A stretch of DNA of 35,993 bases from Rhizobacter sp. (GTDB lineage Bacteria; Pseudomonadota; Gammaproteobacteria; Burkholderiales; Burkholderiaceae_C). A program made the position numbers and the translations under genes. The notes beneath the pieces were generated by a model. The model was not told the origin of the DNA and made no database searches. It saw only the letters and a program-made list of their open reading frames with translations. Location: positions 1 through 35,993 of the forward strand of contig JAMLIM010000037.1 in NCBI GenBank assembly GCA_023954175.1. Reading direction: 5' to 3'. This document shows positions 7,022-14,199 of the stretch, piece after piece (within the stretch, counting starts at the first letter, position 1; each line of letters begins with the position of its first letter).

Positions 7022-7645
7022 ATGAAGCGCCTTCGCGACCTGCTGATCGAAGGTGCGCTGCTCGCGGTGCCGGTCGTGCTGTTCGTGCTGATCGCGGTGC
7101 AGGCGGTTCAGCTCGTTGCCCGCATCTCGGCGCCGCTCGCGGCGCGCTTCCCCGAAAACACGGTGGCCGGCGTTGCAGTGTCCGAACTGCTGCTCGTCGC
7201 CACGCTGCTGCTGTGCCTGCTCGCGCTCGGGGTCTTTCGCCGCTCGATGCTCGGGCGCTGGTGGGACCGCAAGATCGAAGGCCTGGTGCTGCGCAAGGTC
7301 CCGGGCTTCATGCTGCTCAAGAGCATCGCGAGCGGCGTGACCGGCAAGGTCGAGGGCGATCAGCAGGTCGCGCCGGTGTTTGTCGAGCTCGACGACCAGA
7401 TGGTGCTGGGTTTCCTGGTCGAAGAGAGCGCGAGCGAGCATGACCTGTGCACCGTCTTCGTGCCGAGCGCACCGACGATCGCAGCGGGCGCGGTGATGCT
7501 CGTCGATTCACACCGCGTCCGACGGGTCGACGTGCCGCTGGGTACCGCGATGGCAAGCGTGACGGGGCTCGGGCTCGGCACGCAGGCGCTGCTGCGCCGC
7601 GTGCCTGTCAGGCAGCGGGTGCAGGAGCAGCCCGCTCGCGATTGA
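7022..7645 (+). CDS. DUF502 family inner-membrane protein
   Basis: A 207-residue membrane protein of the DUF502 family, widespread in proteobacteria and plants and of unsettled function. There are two transmembrane segments, about 9-33 (LIEGALLAVPVVLFVLIAV) and 52-72 (VSELLLVATLLLCLLALGV). A soluble C-terminal half contains the family-like block LRKVPGFMLLKSIASGVTGKVEG (92-114) and FVPSAPTI (about 147-154). The ATG at 7022 was chosen because it begins the usual MKRLRDLLIEG start. The upstream in-frame ATG at 6977 would add a charged leader not typical of the family. The gene ends 7 bases from the convergent glutathione transferase gene. Confidence 0.85.
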   Translation: MKRLRDLLIEGALLAVPVVLFVLIAVQAVQLVARISAPLAARFPENTVAGVAVSELLLVATLLLCLLALGVFRRSMLGRWWDRKIEGLVLRKVPGFMLLKSIASGVTGKVEGDQQVAPVFVELDDQMVLGFLVEESASEHDLCTVFVPSAPTIAAGAVMLVDSHRVRRVDVPLGTAMASVTGLGLGTQALLRRVPVRQRVQEQPARD

Positions 7646-7652
7646 ACCCTCG

Positions 7653-8345
7653 CTAGCGCCGGGTGTACTGGCGGTCGCCGAACAGCGCCTCGCGCGCCTT
7701 GTCGTCGACCAGGGGTTTGCGTTGATCCGCCAGCACCTCGACGCCGCGCTGCACTGCAGGGCGCGCGCCGATCTCGTCGAACCAGCCCTTCAGATGCGGG
7801 TGGTCGGCCCAGTCGATGCCCTGGTTCTTCCACGAACGCAGCCAGGGGAAGATCGCGATGTCGGCGATGCTGTAGGCCGGCCCCGCGATGTAGCGGCTCT
7901 TCGCGAGCTGGCTGTTCATCACGGCGTAGAGCCTGCGCGCCTCGTTCGTGTAGCGCTCGACCGCATAGTCGATCTTCGTCGGCGCGTAGATGCGGAAGTG
8001 ATGCGCCTGGCCGAGCATCGGGCCGACACCGGCCATCTGAAACATCAGCCACTGCAGCACTTCGTACTTGCCGCGCGTGTCGGCCGGCAGCAAGCGGCCG
8101 GCCTTGGCGGCGAGGTAGAGCAGGATCGCGCCGGATTCGAAGAGCGAGATCGGCTTGCCGTCCGGGCCGTCGGGGTCGACGATTGCCGGGATCTTGTTGT
8201 TCGGGCTGATGGCGAGGAAATCGGGCCTGAACTGGTCGCCGGCGCCGATGTCGATCGGGATCACGCGGTAGGGCAGGGCGCACTCCTCCAGCATGATGTG
8301 CACCTTGTGACCGTTGGGCGTGGCCCACGAATACACTTCGATCAT
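7653..8345 (-). CDS. Glutathione S-transferase family protein (YfcG/YghU-like)
   Basis: A 230-residue cytosolic thiol transferase or disulfide-bond reductase. The N-terminal thioredoxin-like domain (1-85) contains IEVYSWATPNGHKVHIMLEE, which matches the Nu-class YfcG/YghU group where a Thr-Pro-Asn motif replaces the catalytic Tyr/Ser. NNKIPAIVDPDGPDGKPISLFESGAIL supplies the glutathione-binding cis-Pro and Glu-Ser. The helical C-terminal domain (90-210) has the YSIADIAIFPW stretch with its conserved Asp. Members reduce disulfides or peroxides with two glutathiones; the substrate here is unknown. The start at 8345 is supported by GGAGG 7 bases upstream. It is convergent with the DUF502 gene. 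Confidence 0.92.
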   Translation of the reverse strand: MIEVYSWATPNGHKVHIMLEECALPYRVIPIDIGAGDQFRPDFLAISPNNKIPAIVDPDGPDGKPISLFESGAILLYLAAKAGRLLPADTRGKYEVLQWLMFQMAGVGPMLGQAHHFRIYAPTKIDYAVERYTNEARRLYAVMNSQLAKSRYIAGPAYSIADIAIFPWLRSWKNQGIDWADHPHLKGWFDEIGARPAVQRGVEVLADQRKPLVDDKAREALFGDRQYTRR

Positions 8346-8409
8346 CTGTCGTCCTCCAGTGGGCGCCGCCGGTGCCCTGCCGTAGGACTTTAGACGATCC
8401 CCTCCGACC

Positions 8410-9147
8410 ATGTTCGACGCCTTCCGACGCTTGATCGCAGGCCCTGCCGAAAGCGCCGACTGGCGGCCGGTGGCGCAGTGGGCGAAGGCGCGCGGCGCGC
8501 AGTTCAAGCGCTCACGTGGCGGTGACGGCTTTGTCGTCGAAGGGCGAGTCGGCGCGCGCAGCTGGCGGCTCGAGTGGGGGCCACCGCAGCGGAGCTACAT
8601 CGCGGGCCACGAGCTGCGGCTGCGCATGGAACTCGGCCTGCCGCACGATCTGAACCTGCTCGTGCTGTCGCGCCCGCTGATGGAGGCGCTCGAGGCGGGC
8701 GCGTTCGAGCACTACACGGCGCAGATGCAGACCCGCATCGACGACTCGACGCCGGAGGAGATGCGCTGGCTGGTGATGTTTCCTAAAACCCAGCTTGCGG
8801 TGGACAAGGCGTTCAAGCAGCGCTTCGGCGTCGTCGCACTGACCGCCAGGGAGGCCGCGGTGTGGGTCGAGGGGCCGCTCGCCGAGGGCCTGGGCGAGGC
8901 TTCGCTCGGCGCGCTCGCGGATGATCCGCCGTTCGTGCTGATGAGCTTGCGCGGCAGGCTCTACCTGCGTCTGCAGCTGGCCGTGCCGGACGTGCAGGTG
9001 CTGAGCACGATGCTCGGCCTGTTCGAGACGGCAGCCGCGCGCGCCGTGGTGGCCGCGGGCGGTGCTGGCGAGCGCCCCGAGAGCGGCCCGAGCACCGCAA
9101 CGACCGCCTGGCAGACCCAGCTGACGCCGCACGACATCGATCGTTGA
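8410..9147 (+). CDS. Uncharacterised soluble protein
   Basis: A 245-residue protein without a recognised domain. It has no signal peptide or membrane segment. It opens with MFDAFRRLIAG and has a mixed alpha/beta composition, with an ordered stretch RIDDSTPEEMRWLVMFPK (about 110-127). The last 35 residues are Gly/Ser/Thr-rich and likely disordered. The gene is divergent from the glutathione transferase gene with 64 bases between starts. The frame is well bounded and has strong G/C third-position bias, so it is a real gene of unknown function. Confidence 0.75.
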   Translation: MFDAFRRLIAGPAESADWRPVAQWAKARGAQFKRSRGGDGFVVEGRVGARSWRLEWGPPQRSYIAGHELRLRMELGLPHDLNLLVLSRPLMEALEAGAFEHYTAQMQTRIDDSTPEEMRWLVMFPKTQLAVDKAFKQRFGVVALTAREAAVWVEGPLAEGLGEASLGALADDPPFVLMSLRGRLYLRLQLAVPDVQVLSTMLGLFETAAARAVVAAGGAGERPESGPSTATTAWQTQLTPHDIDR

Positions 9148-9218
9148 CGGCCGACACGCGGCGCGGCCCGCGTTGCGGCGGCGAGGCCGCGCGCAGGTGC
9201 AGATGCCGCGCCGGTGCC

Positions 9219-10433
9219 CTACGCGTACTTGCCGAGCTCGATCTTCGCGATCGCGTTGCGGTGCACTTCGTCCGGGCCGTCGGCGAAGCGCAGCGTGCGC
9301 GCCGCGGTGTAGTAGTGCGCGAGCGGGAAGTCCTGGCACATGCCGGCGCCGCCGTGGATCTGCATCGCCCAGTCGATCACGTCGCACGCCATCTGCGGCG
9401 CGACGACCTTGATCATCGCGATCTCCGCCTTGGCCGCCTTGTTGCCGGCGATGTCCATCATCCACGCCGCCTTCAGCGTCAGCAGGCGCGCCATGTCGAT
9501 CTTGCAACGCGCCTCGGCGATGCGCTCGCGCGTCACGCCCTGCTCCGAGAGCGGGCGGCCGAAGGCGACGCGCTTCGTCGCGCGCCTGCACATCAGCTCG
9601 AGCGCGCGCTCGGCGACGCCGATCAAGCGCATGCAGTGGTGGATGCGCCCGGGGCCGAGGCGGCCCTGCGCGATCTCGAAGCCGCGCCCCTCGCCGAGCA
9701 GGATGTTGGTCGCCGGCACCCGAACGTTCTGGAAGATGACCTCCATGTGGCCGTGCGGCGCGTCGTCGTAGCCGAACACCTGCAGCGGTCGCAGCACCTT
9801 GACGCCCGGGGCGTCGGCCGGCACCAGGATCATCGACTGCTGCGAGTGGCGCGGTGCCTCCGGGTCGGTCTTGCCCATGAAGATGAACACCGCGCAGCGC
9901 GGATCGCCGGCGCCCGACGTCCACCACTTGCGGCCGTTGAGCACATAGTCGTCGCCGTCGCGCACGATGCGCGCCTCGATGTTGGTCGCGTCCGACGAGG
10001 CGACGCCGGGCTCGGTCATCGCGAACGCGCTGCGGATCTCGCCCGCGAGCAGCGGCTCGAGCCAGCGCTTCTTGTGCTCGGCCGTGCCGTAGCGGACGAT
10101 CGTCTCCATGTTGCCGGTGTCGGGCGCCGAGCAGTTGAAGACCTCGCTCGCCCAGCCGACGCGGCCCATGATTTCGGCGAGCGGCGCGTACTCCTGGTTC
10201 GTCAGGCCCGCGCCGTACTTCGTCTCGGGCAGGAACAGGTTCCACAGCCCTGCGTCGCGCGCCTTGGGTTTGAGCTTCTCGATCACCTGCAACGGCGTCC
10301 AGCGCTTGCCGGCCGCGGTGTTGGCCTGCAGCTCTTCATGCACCGCGTTCTCGGCCGGGTAGATGTGCTCGTCCATGAAGGCGCGCACGCGCGTCTGCAG
10401 TTCGATCGTGCGGGGGGAGTAGTTGAAGTCCAT
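9219..10433 (-). CDS. Acyl-CoA dehydrogenase, ACAD10/11 (LvaC)-like
   Basis: A 404-residue FAD-dependent acyl-CoA dehydrogenase, full length. The FAD/substrate signature blocks are [18 protein letters not shown] (about 136-153) and [17 protein letters not shown] (about 160-176), with a C-terminal [23 protein letters not shown]. The ADGPDEVH form is typical of the ACAD10/11 branch rather than short- or medium-chain enzymes. In that branch the enzyme acts on 4-phosphorylated acyl-CoA and helps remove the phosphate. The APH-like kinase 45 bases upstream fits this pairing. The start at 10433 has AAAGGAGA closely upstream. It is the last gene of the Crp-kinase-dehydrogenase run. Confidence 0.9.
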   Translation of the reverse strand: MDFNYSPRTIELQTRVRAFMDEHIYPAENAVHEELQANTAAGKRWTPLQVIEKLKPKARDAGLWNLFLPETKYGAGLTNQEYAPLAEIMGRVGWASEVFNCSAPDTGNMETIVRYGTAEHKKRWLEPLLAGEIRSAFAMTEPGVASSDATNIEARIVRDGDDYVLNGRKWWTSGAGDPRCAVFIFMGKTDPEAPRHSQQSMILVPADAPGVKVLRPLQVFGYDDAPHGHMEVIFQNVRVPATNILLGEGRGFEIAQGRLGPGRIHHCMRLIGVAERALELMCRRATKRVAFGRPLSEQGVTRERIAEARCKIDMARLLTLKAAWMMDIAGNKAAKAEIAMIKVVAPQMACDVIDWAMQIHGGAGMCQDFPLAHYYTAARTLRFADGPDEVHRNAIAKIELGKYA

Positions 10434-10478
10434 GGTGTTCTCCTTTGGATTCGAGGTCGGATACCGACTCGGTGCGAG

Positions 10479-11579
10479 TCAGGCCGCCTGCGCGAACTGC
10501 CAGCCGAGCGTCGCCAGATGCCTGGCGCCGGAGCCGGCCTGCGCCGCCTGCGCACTCGCGGCCGTGCCGTCGAGCGCGCGCTTGGCAATGCCCTGCAGGA
10601 TCGCGGCGATGCGAAACAGGTTGTAGGCGAGGTAGAAGTTCCAGTCCGCCATCACCGCGTCGACGTTGCCGCGCCCGGTGCGCTCGCAATAGCGGCGCAC
10701 GTAGTCGCGCTCTGCCGGAATGCCGAGCGCGGCGATGTCGAGCCCGCCGATGCCGCGTCCCATCGCGTTCGGGATGTGCCACGCCATGCAGTGGTAGCTG
10801 AAGTCGCCGAGCGGGTGGCCAAGCGTCGACAGCTCCCAGTCGAGCACGGCCAGCACGCGCGGCTCGCTCGGGTGGAAGATCAGGTTGTCGAGCCGGAAGT
10901 CGCCGTGCACGATCGTCGTCTGCGATTCGTCGCGCGCGCCTGCCGGGATGTGCGCCGGCAGCCATTGCATCAGTGCGTCCATCGCGTCGATCGGCTCGGT
11001 GGCCGAGGCGACGTACTGCTTGCTCCAGCGCCCGATCTGGCGCTCGAAGTAGTTGCCCGGCTTGCCGTAGTCGGCCAGGCCGACGGCGCCAACGTCGACG
11101 CCGTGCAGCAGGGCGATCACCCGATTCATCTCGTCGTAGATCGCCCCGCGCTCGGCATTCGCCATGCCGGGCAGCGACTGGTCCCACAGCACGCGGCCCG
11201 CGACGAACTCCATCACGTAGAACGCGCGGCCGATGACGGCCTCGTCCTCACACAGCAGGTGCATCTTCGCGACCGGCACCGCCGTCGCGCCGAGTGCGCG
11301 CATGACGCGGAACTCGCGCTCGATCGCGTGCGCCGACGCCAGCAGCTTGGCGGCCGGCCCCGGCTTCGAGCGCATCACATAGGCCTTGGCCGGCGTGACG
11401 AGCTTGTAGGTCGGGTTCGACTGGCCGCCCTTGAACTGCTCGACCGTGAGCGGCCCGGCGAACCCGGGCAGGTGCGCTTCGAGATGACGCGCGAGCGCGG
11501 CGATGTCGAACGCGTGGCTTGCGGCGACGGGTTTGGTTCCGGTGAAGGCGTCCATGTTCTGCGAAGGCGGTGCGTTCAT
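10479..11579 (-). CDS. APH-like kinase, ACAD10/11 N-terminal (LvaA)-type
   Basis: A 366-residue member of the aminoglycoside-phosphotransferase fold. It contains FKGGQSNPTYKL (49-60) as the nucleotide-binding loop region, HGDFRLDN (225-232) as the catalytic Brenner motif with D227 and N232, and LDWE (246-249) with the metal-binding Asp. These proteins are annotated as aminoglycoside kinases by fold, but the family paired with acyl-CoA dehydrogenases (ACAD11 N-terminus; LvaA in Pseudomonas putida levulinate catabolism) phosphorylates 4-hydroxyacyl-CoA. The gene starts 13 bases after the stop of the Crp-type regulator and lies 45 bases before the dehydrogenase. Resistance is unlikely to be its role. 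The exact substrate chain length is unknown. Confidence 0.88.
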   Translation of the reverse strand: MNAPPSQNMDAFTGTKPVAASHAFDIAALARHLEAHLPGFAGPLTVEQFKGGQSNPTYKLVTPAKAYVMRSKPGPAAKLLASAHAIEREFRVMRALGATAVPVAKMHLLCEDEAVIGRAFYVMEFVAGRVLWDQSLPGMANAERGAIYDEMNRVIALLHGVDVGAVGLADYGKPGNYFERQIGRWSKQYVASATEPIDAMDALMQWLPAHIPAGARDESQTTIVHGDFRLDNLIFHPSEPRVLAVLDWELSTLGHPLGDFSYHCMAWHIPNAMGRGIGGLDIAALGIPAERDYVRRYCERTGRGNVDAVMADWNFYLAYNLFRIAAILQGIAKRALDGTAASAQAAQAGSGARHLATLGWQFAQAA

Positions 11580-11592
11580 GCGGCCTCAGCGC

Positions 11593-12321
11593 TCAGCGCT
11601 CGGCGATCGCGAGCAGCTTGTCCTTGGACAGCACGACGAGCCGCGTCGGTTCGATGCGCACCGCGCCGTCACGCTCGAAGCCCTTGAGTTCCTGATTCAC
11701 ACGCTGGCGCGACGCGCCGAGCAGCTGCGCAAGATCCTCCTGCGCGAGTTGCAGCCCGATGCGGATCTCCTCGCCCTGCGGCACGCCGTAGCTGCGCGCG
11801 AGCAGCAGGATCTGCTTGGCAAGCCGCGCCGCGAGCGGGCGCGTGTTCAGGTCCTCGACGACGTCGAACATCAGCCGCAGCCGGCGGCAGTTCAGGCGCA
11901 GCAGCGCTTCGTACAGCTCGACGTGGCGCTCCAGGATCTCGGTGAAATCGGGCTTGCGCACGACGAGCAGCGTCGTCGCGCCATGCGCGTTCGCGTCGTG
12001 CGTGCGCGGCAGGCCGTCGAAGAGCGAGATGTCGCCGAACCACAGCCCGGGCTCGACATAGGTCAGCGTGACCTGCTTGCCCGACAGCGACACCGAGCTG
12101 ATGCGCACCGAACCGAGCGCGACGCCGCACCACTCCTCGGGCACCGAGCCGCGCGTCGAGAGCAGCGCGCCGTCGGCGAGGCGCCGCACGCTGGCGCGTT
12201 CGAGTATTGCTTCGCGCAGCGGCGATGAGAGCTTGGAGAACCACGAGCCGGCCTCGATGTTGGAACGCTCTTCGATTGTAAGAACGGGGTGGGTCATGTT
12301 TTGTCTCTGACGTGACAGCAT
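11593..12321 (-). CDS. Crp/Fnr family transcriptional regulator
   Basis: Up to 242 residues. The N-terminal cyclic-nucleotide-binding-like beta-barrel spans about 28-120 (GALLSTRGSVPEEWCGVALGS, with GLWFGDISLFDGLPRTHDA as the phosphate-cassette-like loop). The dimer helix follows, and the C-terminal winged helix (about 160-230) has LAQEDLAQLLGASRQRVNQELKGFE as helix-turn-helix. There is no FNR-type cysteine cluster at the N-terminus, so it is more likely a ligand sensor than an oxygen sensor. Two starts are possible: 12321, or 12297 (MTHPVL...), which would place the TGTC-N8-GACA palindrome fully upstream of the gene. It is first in a probable operon with the kinase and dehydrogenase and divergent from the aldolase gene. 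Confidence 0.88.
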   Translation of the reverse strand: MLSRQRQNMTHPVLTIEERSNIEAGSWFSKLSSPLREAILERASVRRLADGALLSTRGSVPEEWCGVALGSVRISSVSLSGKQVTLTYVEPGLWFGDISLFDGLPRTHDANAHGATTLLVVRKPDFTEILERHVELYEALLRLNCRRLRLMFDVVEDLNTRPLAARLAKQILLLARSYGVPQGEEIRIGLQLAQEDLAQLLGASRQRVNQELKGFERDGAVRIEPTRLVVLSKDKLLAIAER

Positions 12322-12368
12322 GCGCCGGGGAACGCGTCCTATTGTCCGTTACGCTTGTCGACGCGACA
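12302..12368. promoter_or_regulatory. Two TGTC-type palindromes in the regulator-aldolase region
   Basis: TGTC-N8-GACA lies at 12302-12317 and TGTCG-ACG-CGACA at 12356-12368. Both sit between the diverging Crp-type regulator and the aldolase. They are candidate operators, possibly for self-regulation. The role is inferred. Confidence 0.3.
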
Positions 12369-12371
12369 GCA

Positions 12372-12411
12372 GCAGTGCCAACCGCAGTGTCGAACGCAGT
12401 GTCAACCGCAG
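12372..12411 (+). repeat. 12-base tandem repeat before the aldolase gene
   Basis: Three near-identical 12-base units, GCAGTGCCAACC, GCAGTGTCGAAC and GCAGTGTCAACC, followed by a partial GCAG. They end just before the AGGAGAGG ribosome site of the aldolase gene. The function is unknown; it could be a slippage product or a regulator-binding array. Confidence 0.7.
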
Positions 12412-12420
12412 GAGAGGACC

Positions 12421-13197
12421 ATGGCCATTGCCGAACTCGATATTCCGAGCCTGAAGGACAAGGTGAACGCCGAGGAGTGGCGCACGCGCGTCGATCTTGC
12501 GGCGGCCTACCGCCTGGTCGCGGCGTTTCGCTGGGACGACCTCGTCTTCACCCACATCAGCGCGCGCGTGCCGGGCACCGAGGATCAGTTCCTGATCAAC
12601 CCCTACGGCCTGATGTTCGACGAGATCACGGCGTCGAGCCTCGTCAAGATCGACCTCGAAGGGAACAAGCTCGACGACTCCGCGTTTGCGATCAACCCGG
12701 CCGGCTTCACGATCCACGGCGCGGTGCACGGCGCGCGCCACGACGCGCAGTGCGTGCTGCATGTGCATTCGCTCAACGGCATCGCGGTGTCGGCGCAGAA
12801 GGGCGGCGTGCTGCCGATCTCGCAGCAATCGATCTTCGTGCTGTCGAGCCTCGCGTATCACGACTACGAAGGGGTCGCGCTGCGCGACGACGAGAAGCCG
12901 CGGCTGGTGCGCGACCTCGGCGACGCCAACTTTCTGATGCTGCGCAACCATGGCCTGCTCACGCTCGGCGCCAGCGTGGCCGACGCGTTCGTCGCGATGT
13001 ACCTGTTCGAGACCGTCTGCACGATCCAGGTGCGGGCCCAGTCGGGCGGCGGCGAACTGATCAGCGTGAACCCGGCCATCATCGCCGGTGCGCAGCAGCA
13101 GGCGAAGCAGGTGACGGCTGGCATGGGCGCGGGTGCGCTCAACTGGCCGGGGCTGCTGCGCAAGCTCGACCGGATGGACTCGAGCTACCGCAGCTGA
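12421..13197 (+). CDS. Class II aldolase/adducin family protein
   Basis: A 258-residue cytosolic protein of the fuculose-phosphate-aldolase fold. Metal-binding histidines are visible as VLHVHSLNG (H114, H116) and NHGLL (H177), and the glycine-rich start FTHISARVPG is typical. Family members cleave sugar phosphates with a bound zinc ion, but this subgroup, common in Burkholderiales and sharing INPYGLMFDEITASSLVKID, has no firm substrate. The ATG at 12421 has AGGAGAGG immediately upstream. An in-frame upstream ATG at 12355 would run through the 12-base repeats and is less likely. It is divergent from the Crp/kinase/dehydrogenase run. Confidence 0.88.
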   Translation: MAIAELDIPSLKDKVNAEEWRTRVDLAAAYRLVAAFRWDDLVFTHISARVPGTEDQFLINPYGLMFDEITASSLVKIDLEGNKLDDSAFAINPAGFTIHGAVHGARHDAQCVLHVHSLNGIAVSAQKGGVLPISQQSIFVLSSLAYHDYEGVALRDDEKPRLVRDLGDANFLMLRNHGLLTLGASVADAFVAMYLFETVCTIQVRAQSGGGELISVNPAIIAGAQQQAKQVTAGMGAGALNWPGLLRKLDRMDSSYRS

Positions 13198-13261
13198 GGG
13201 ACTGAATCGCGCGCGCGCAGCCTCGCGCGCCCGGGCGGCCGGCGGGTACGCCGCATCGCAA

Positions 13262-14041
13262 TCAGCGAAAGCGCGGCGCGCGCTTCTCGACGAAGGCCTG
13301 CAGGCCCTCGCCGCCGTTCGGGTGGAAGAGCGTTTGCAGCATCTGGTCGCGTTCGAGCGTGAGGTGCTTGACCAGCGTGTCGCGCGGCGCCTGGTTGACG
13401 AGGTCCTTCGCCGCGGCGAGCGCATTCGGCGCCATCGCCGCCAGCTGCTCGGCAAGCGCACGCGCGCCGGCGAGCGCGCGGCCGCTGTCGGTGACCTGGG
13501 CGACGAGCCCGTGCGCCTCGAGCTGTCTCGCGCTGAGCGGCTCGGCAAGCCAGATCGCCTGCAACGCGAGCGGCCGCGGCAGGAGCTGCGCGAGGTGCCA
13601 GCTGCCGCCGCCGTCCGGCGTCAGGCCGAGCCGCGCATGCGACATCATGAAACGCGCATCCTCGGCGGCGACGATCAGGTCGCAGGCGAGCGCGATCGAG
13701 AAGCCGCCCCCCGCCGCGGCGCCCTCGACCGCAGCGATGACGGGCTTCGGGCAGGCGCGCAGGGCTTCGATGAATTCATGGAAGCGTTCGAGCATCTGCA
13801 TCTGCACGGAAGGGTCGGCGGCGCGGCGCTCGCGCAGCCCGGCGATGTTGCCGCCGGCGCAGAAGTGGCCGCCGTCGCCCTGCAGCACGAGGCAACGCAC
13901 CGAGGCATCGGACTCGGCGACGTTGAGCGCCTCGATGCCGGCGGCGAACAACTGCTCGGACAAGGTGTTGCGCGTCGCCGGGTCGCTCATCGTCAGCACC
14001 AGCGTCCCACCCACACGTTCGGTTTGCAGTTCGGAGGGCAT
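13262..14041 (-). CDS. Enoyl-CoA hydratase/isomerase family protein (PaaG-like)
   Basis: A 259-residue crotonase-fold enzyme. The oxyanion-hole blocks are HFCAGGNI (59-66) and EGAAAGGGFSIALACDLIVA (106-125). The two glutamates used by classical hydratases are not in place: the first site reads GGGFSIAL and the second SHARLGLTPDGGGSW. The aspartate at 143 in GLTPDGGGSW is shared with PaaG-type isomerases and related crotonases. It is therefore more likely an isomerase or a side-chain-specific hydratase than a plain beta-oxidation hydratase. It is convergent with the aldolase gene and probably works with the acyl-CoA module nearby. The substrate is unknown. Confidence 0.9.
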   Translation of the reverse strand: MPSELQTERVGGTLVLTMSDPATRNTLSEQLFAAGIEALNVAESDASVRCLVLQGDGGHFCAGGNIAGLRERRAADPSVQMQMLERFHEFIEALRACPKPVIAAVEGAAAGGGFSIALACDLIVAAEDARFMMSHARLGLTPDGGGSWHLAQLLPRPLALQAIWLAEPLSARQLEAHGLVAQVTDSGRALAGARALAEQLAAMAPNALAAAKDLVNQAPRDTLVKHLTLERDQMLQTLFHPNGGEGLQAFVEKRAPRFR

Positions 14042-14199
14042 TCGTCACCTGTCGTGTATCGCGGCGACAACGCCGCGGCGCGCGAATTGTGGCATGTGCC
14101 TCACTCTGCAGAAATGGCGCTGGACAGGGGCGCTTTTCGGGGCGTGAGAACTTGTAACCCCATGCTAGAGTGGCCGCGCCCTTGAAGCGCCGACCCCGC

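Noticed and set aside
10479-11579. Aminoglycoside resistance gene
   Set aside because: The APH fold is present, but the neighbouring ACAD10/11-like dehydrogenase and family features point to acyl-CoA metabolism.
9144-11687. Plus-strand frame of about 847 codons over the dehydrogenase and kinase
   Set aside because: Antisense shadow of two genes with intact catalytic motifs.
12372-12411. CRISPR array
   Set aside because: The units are directly tandem without spacers and only 12 bases long.
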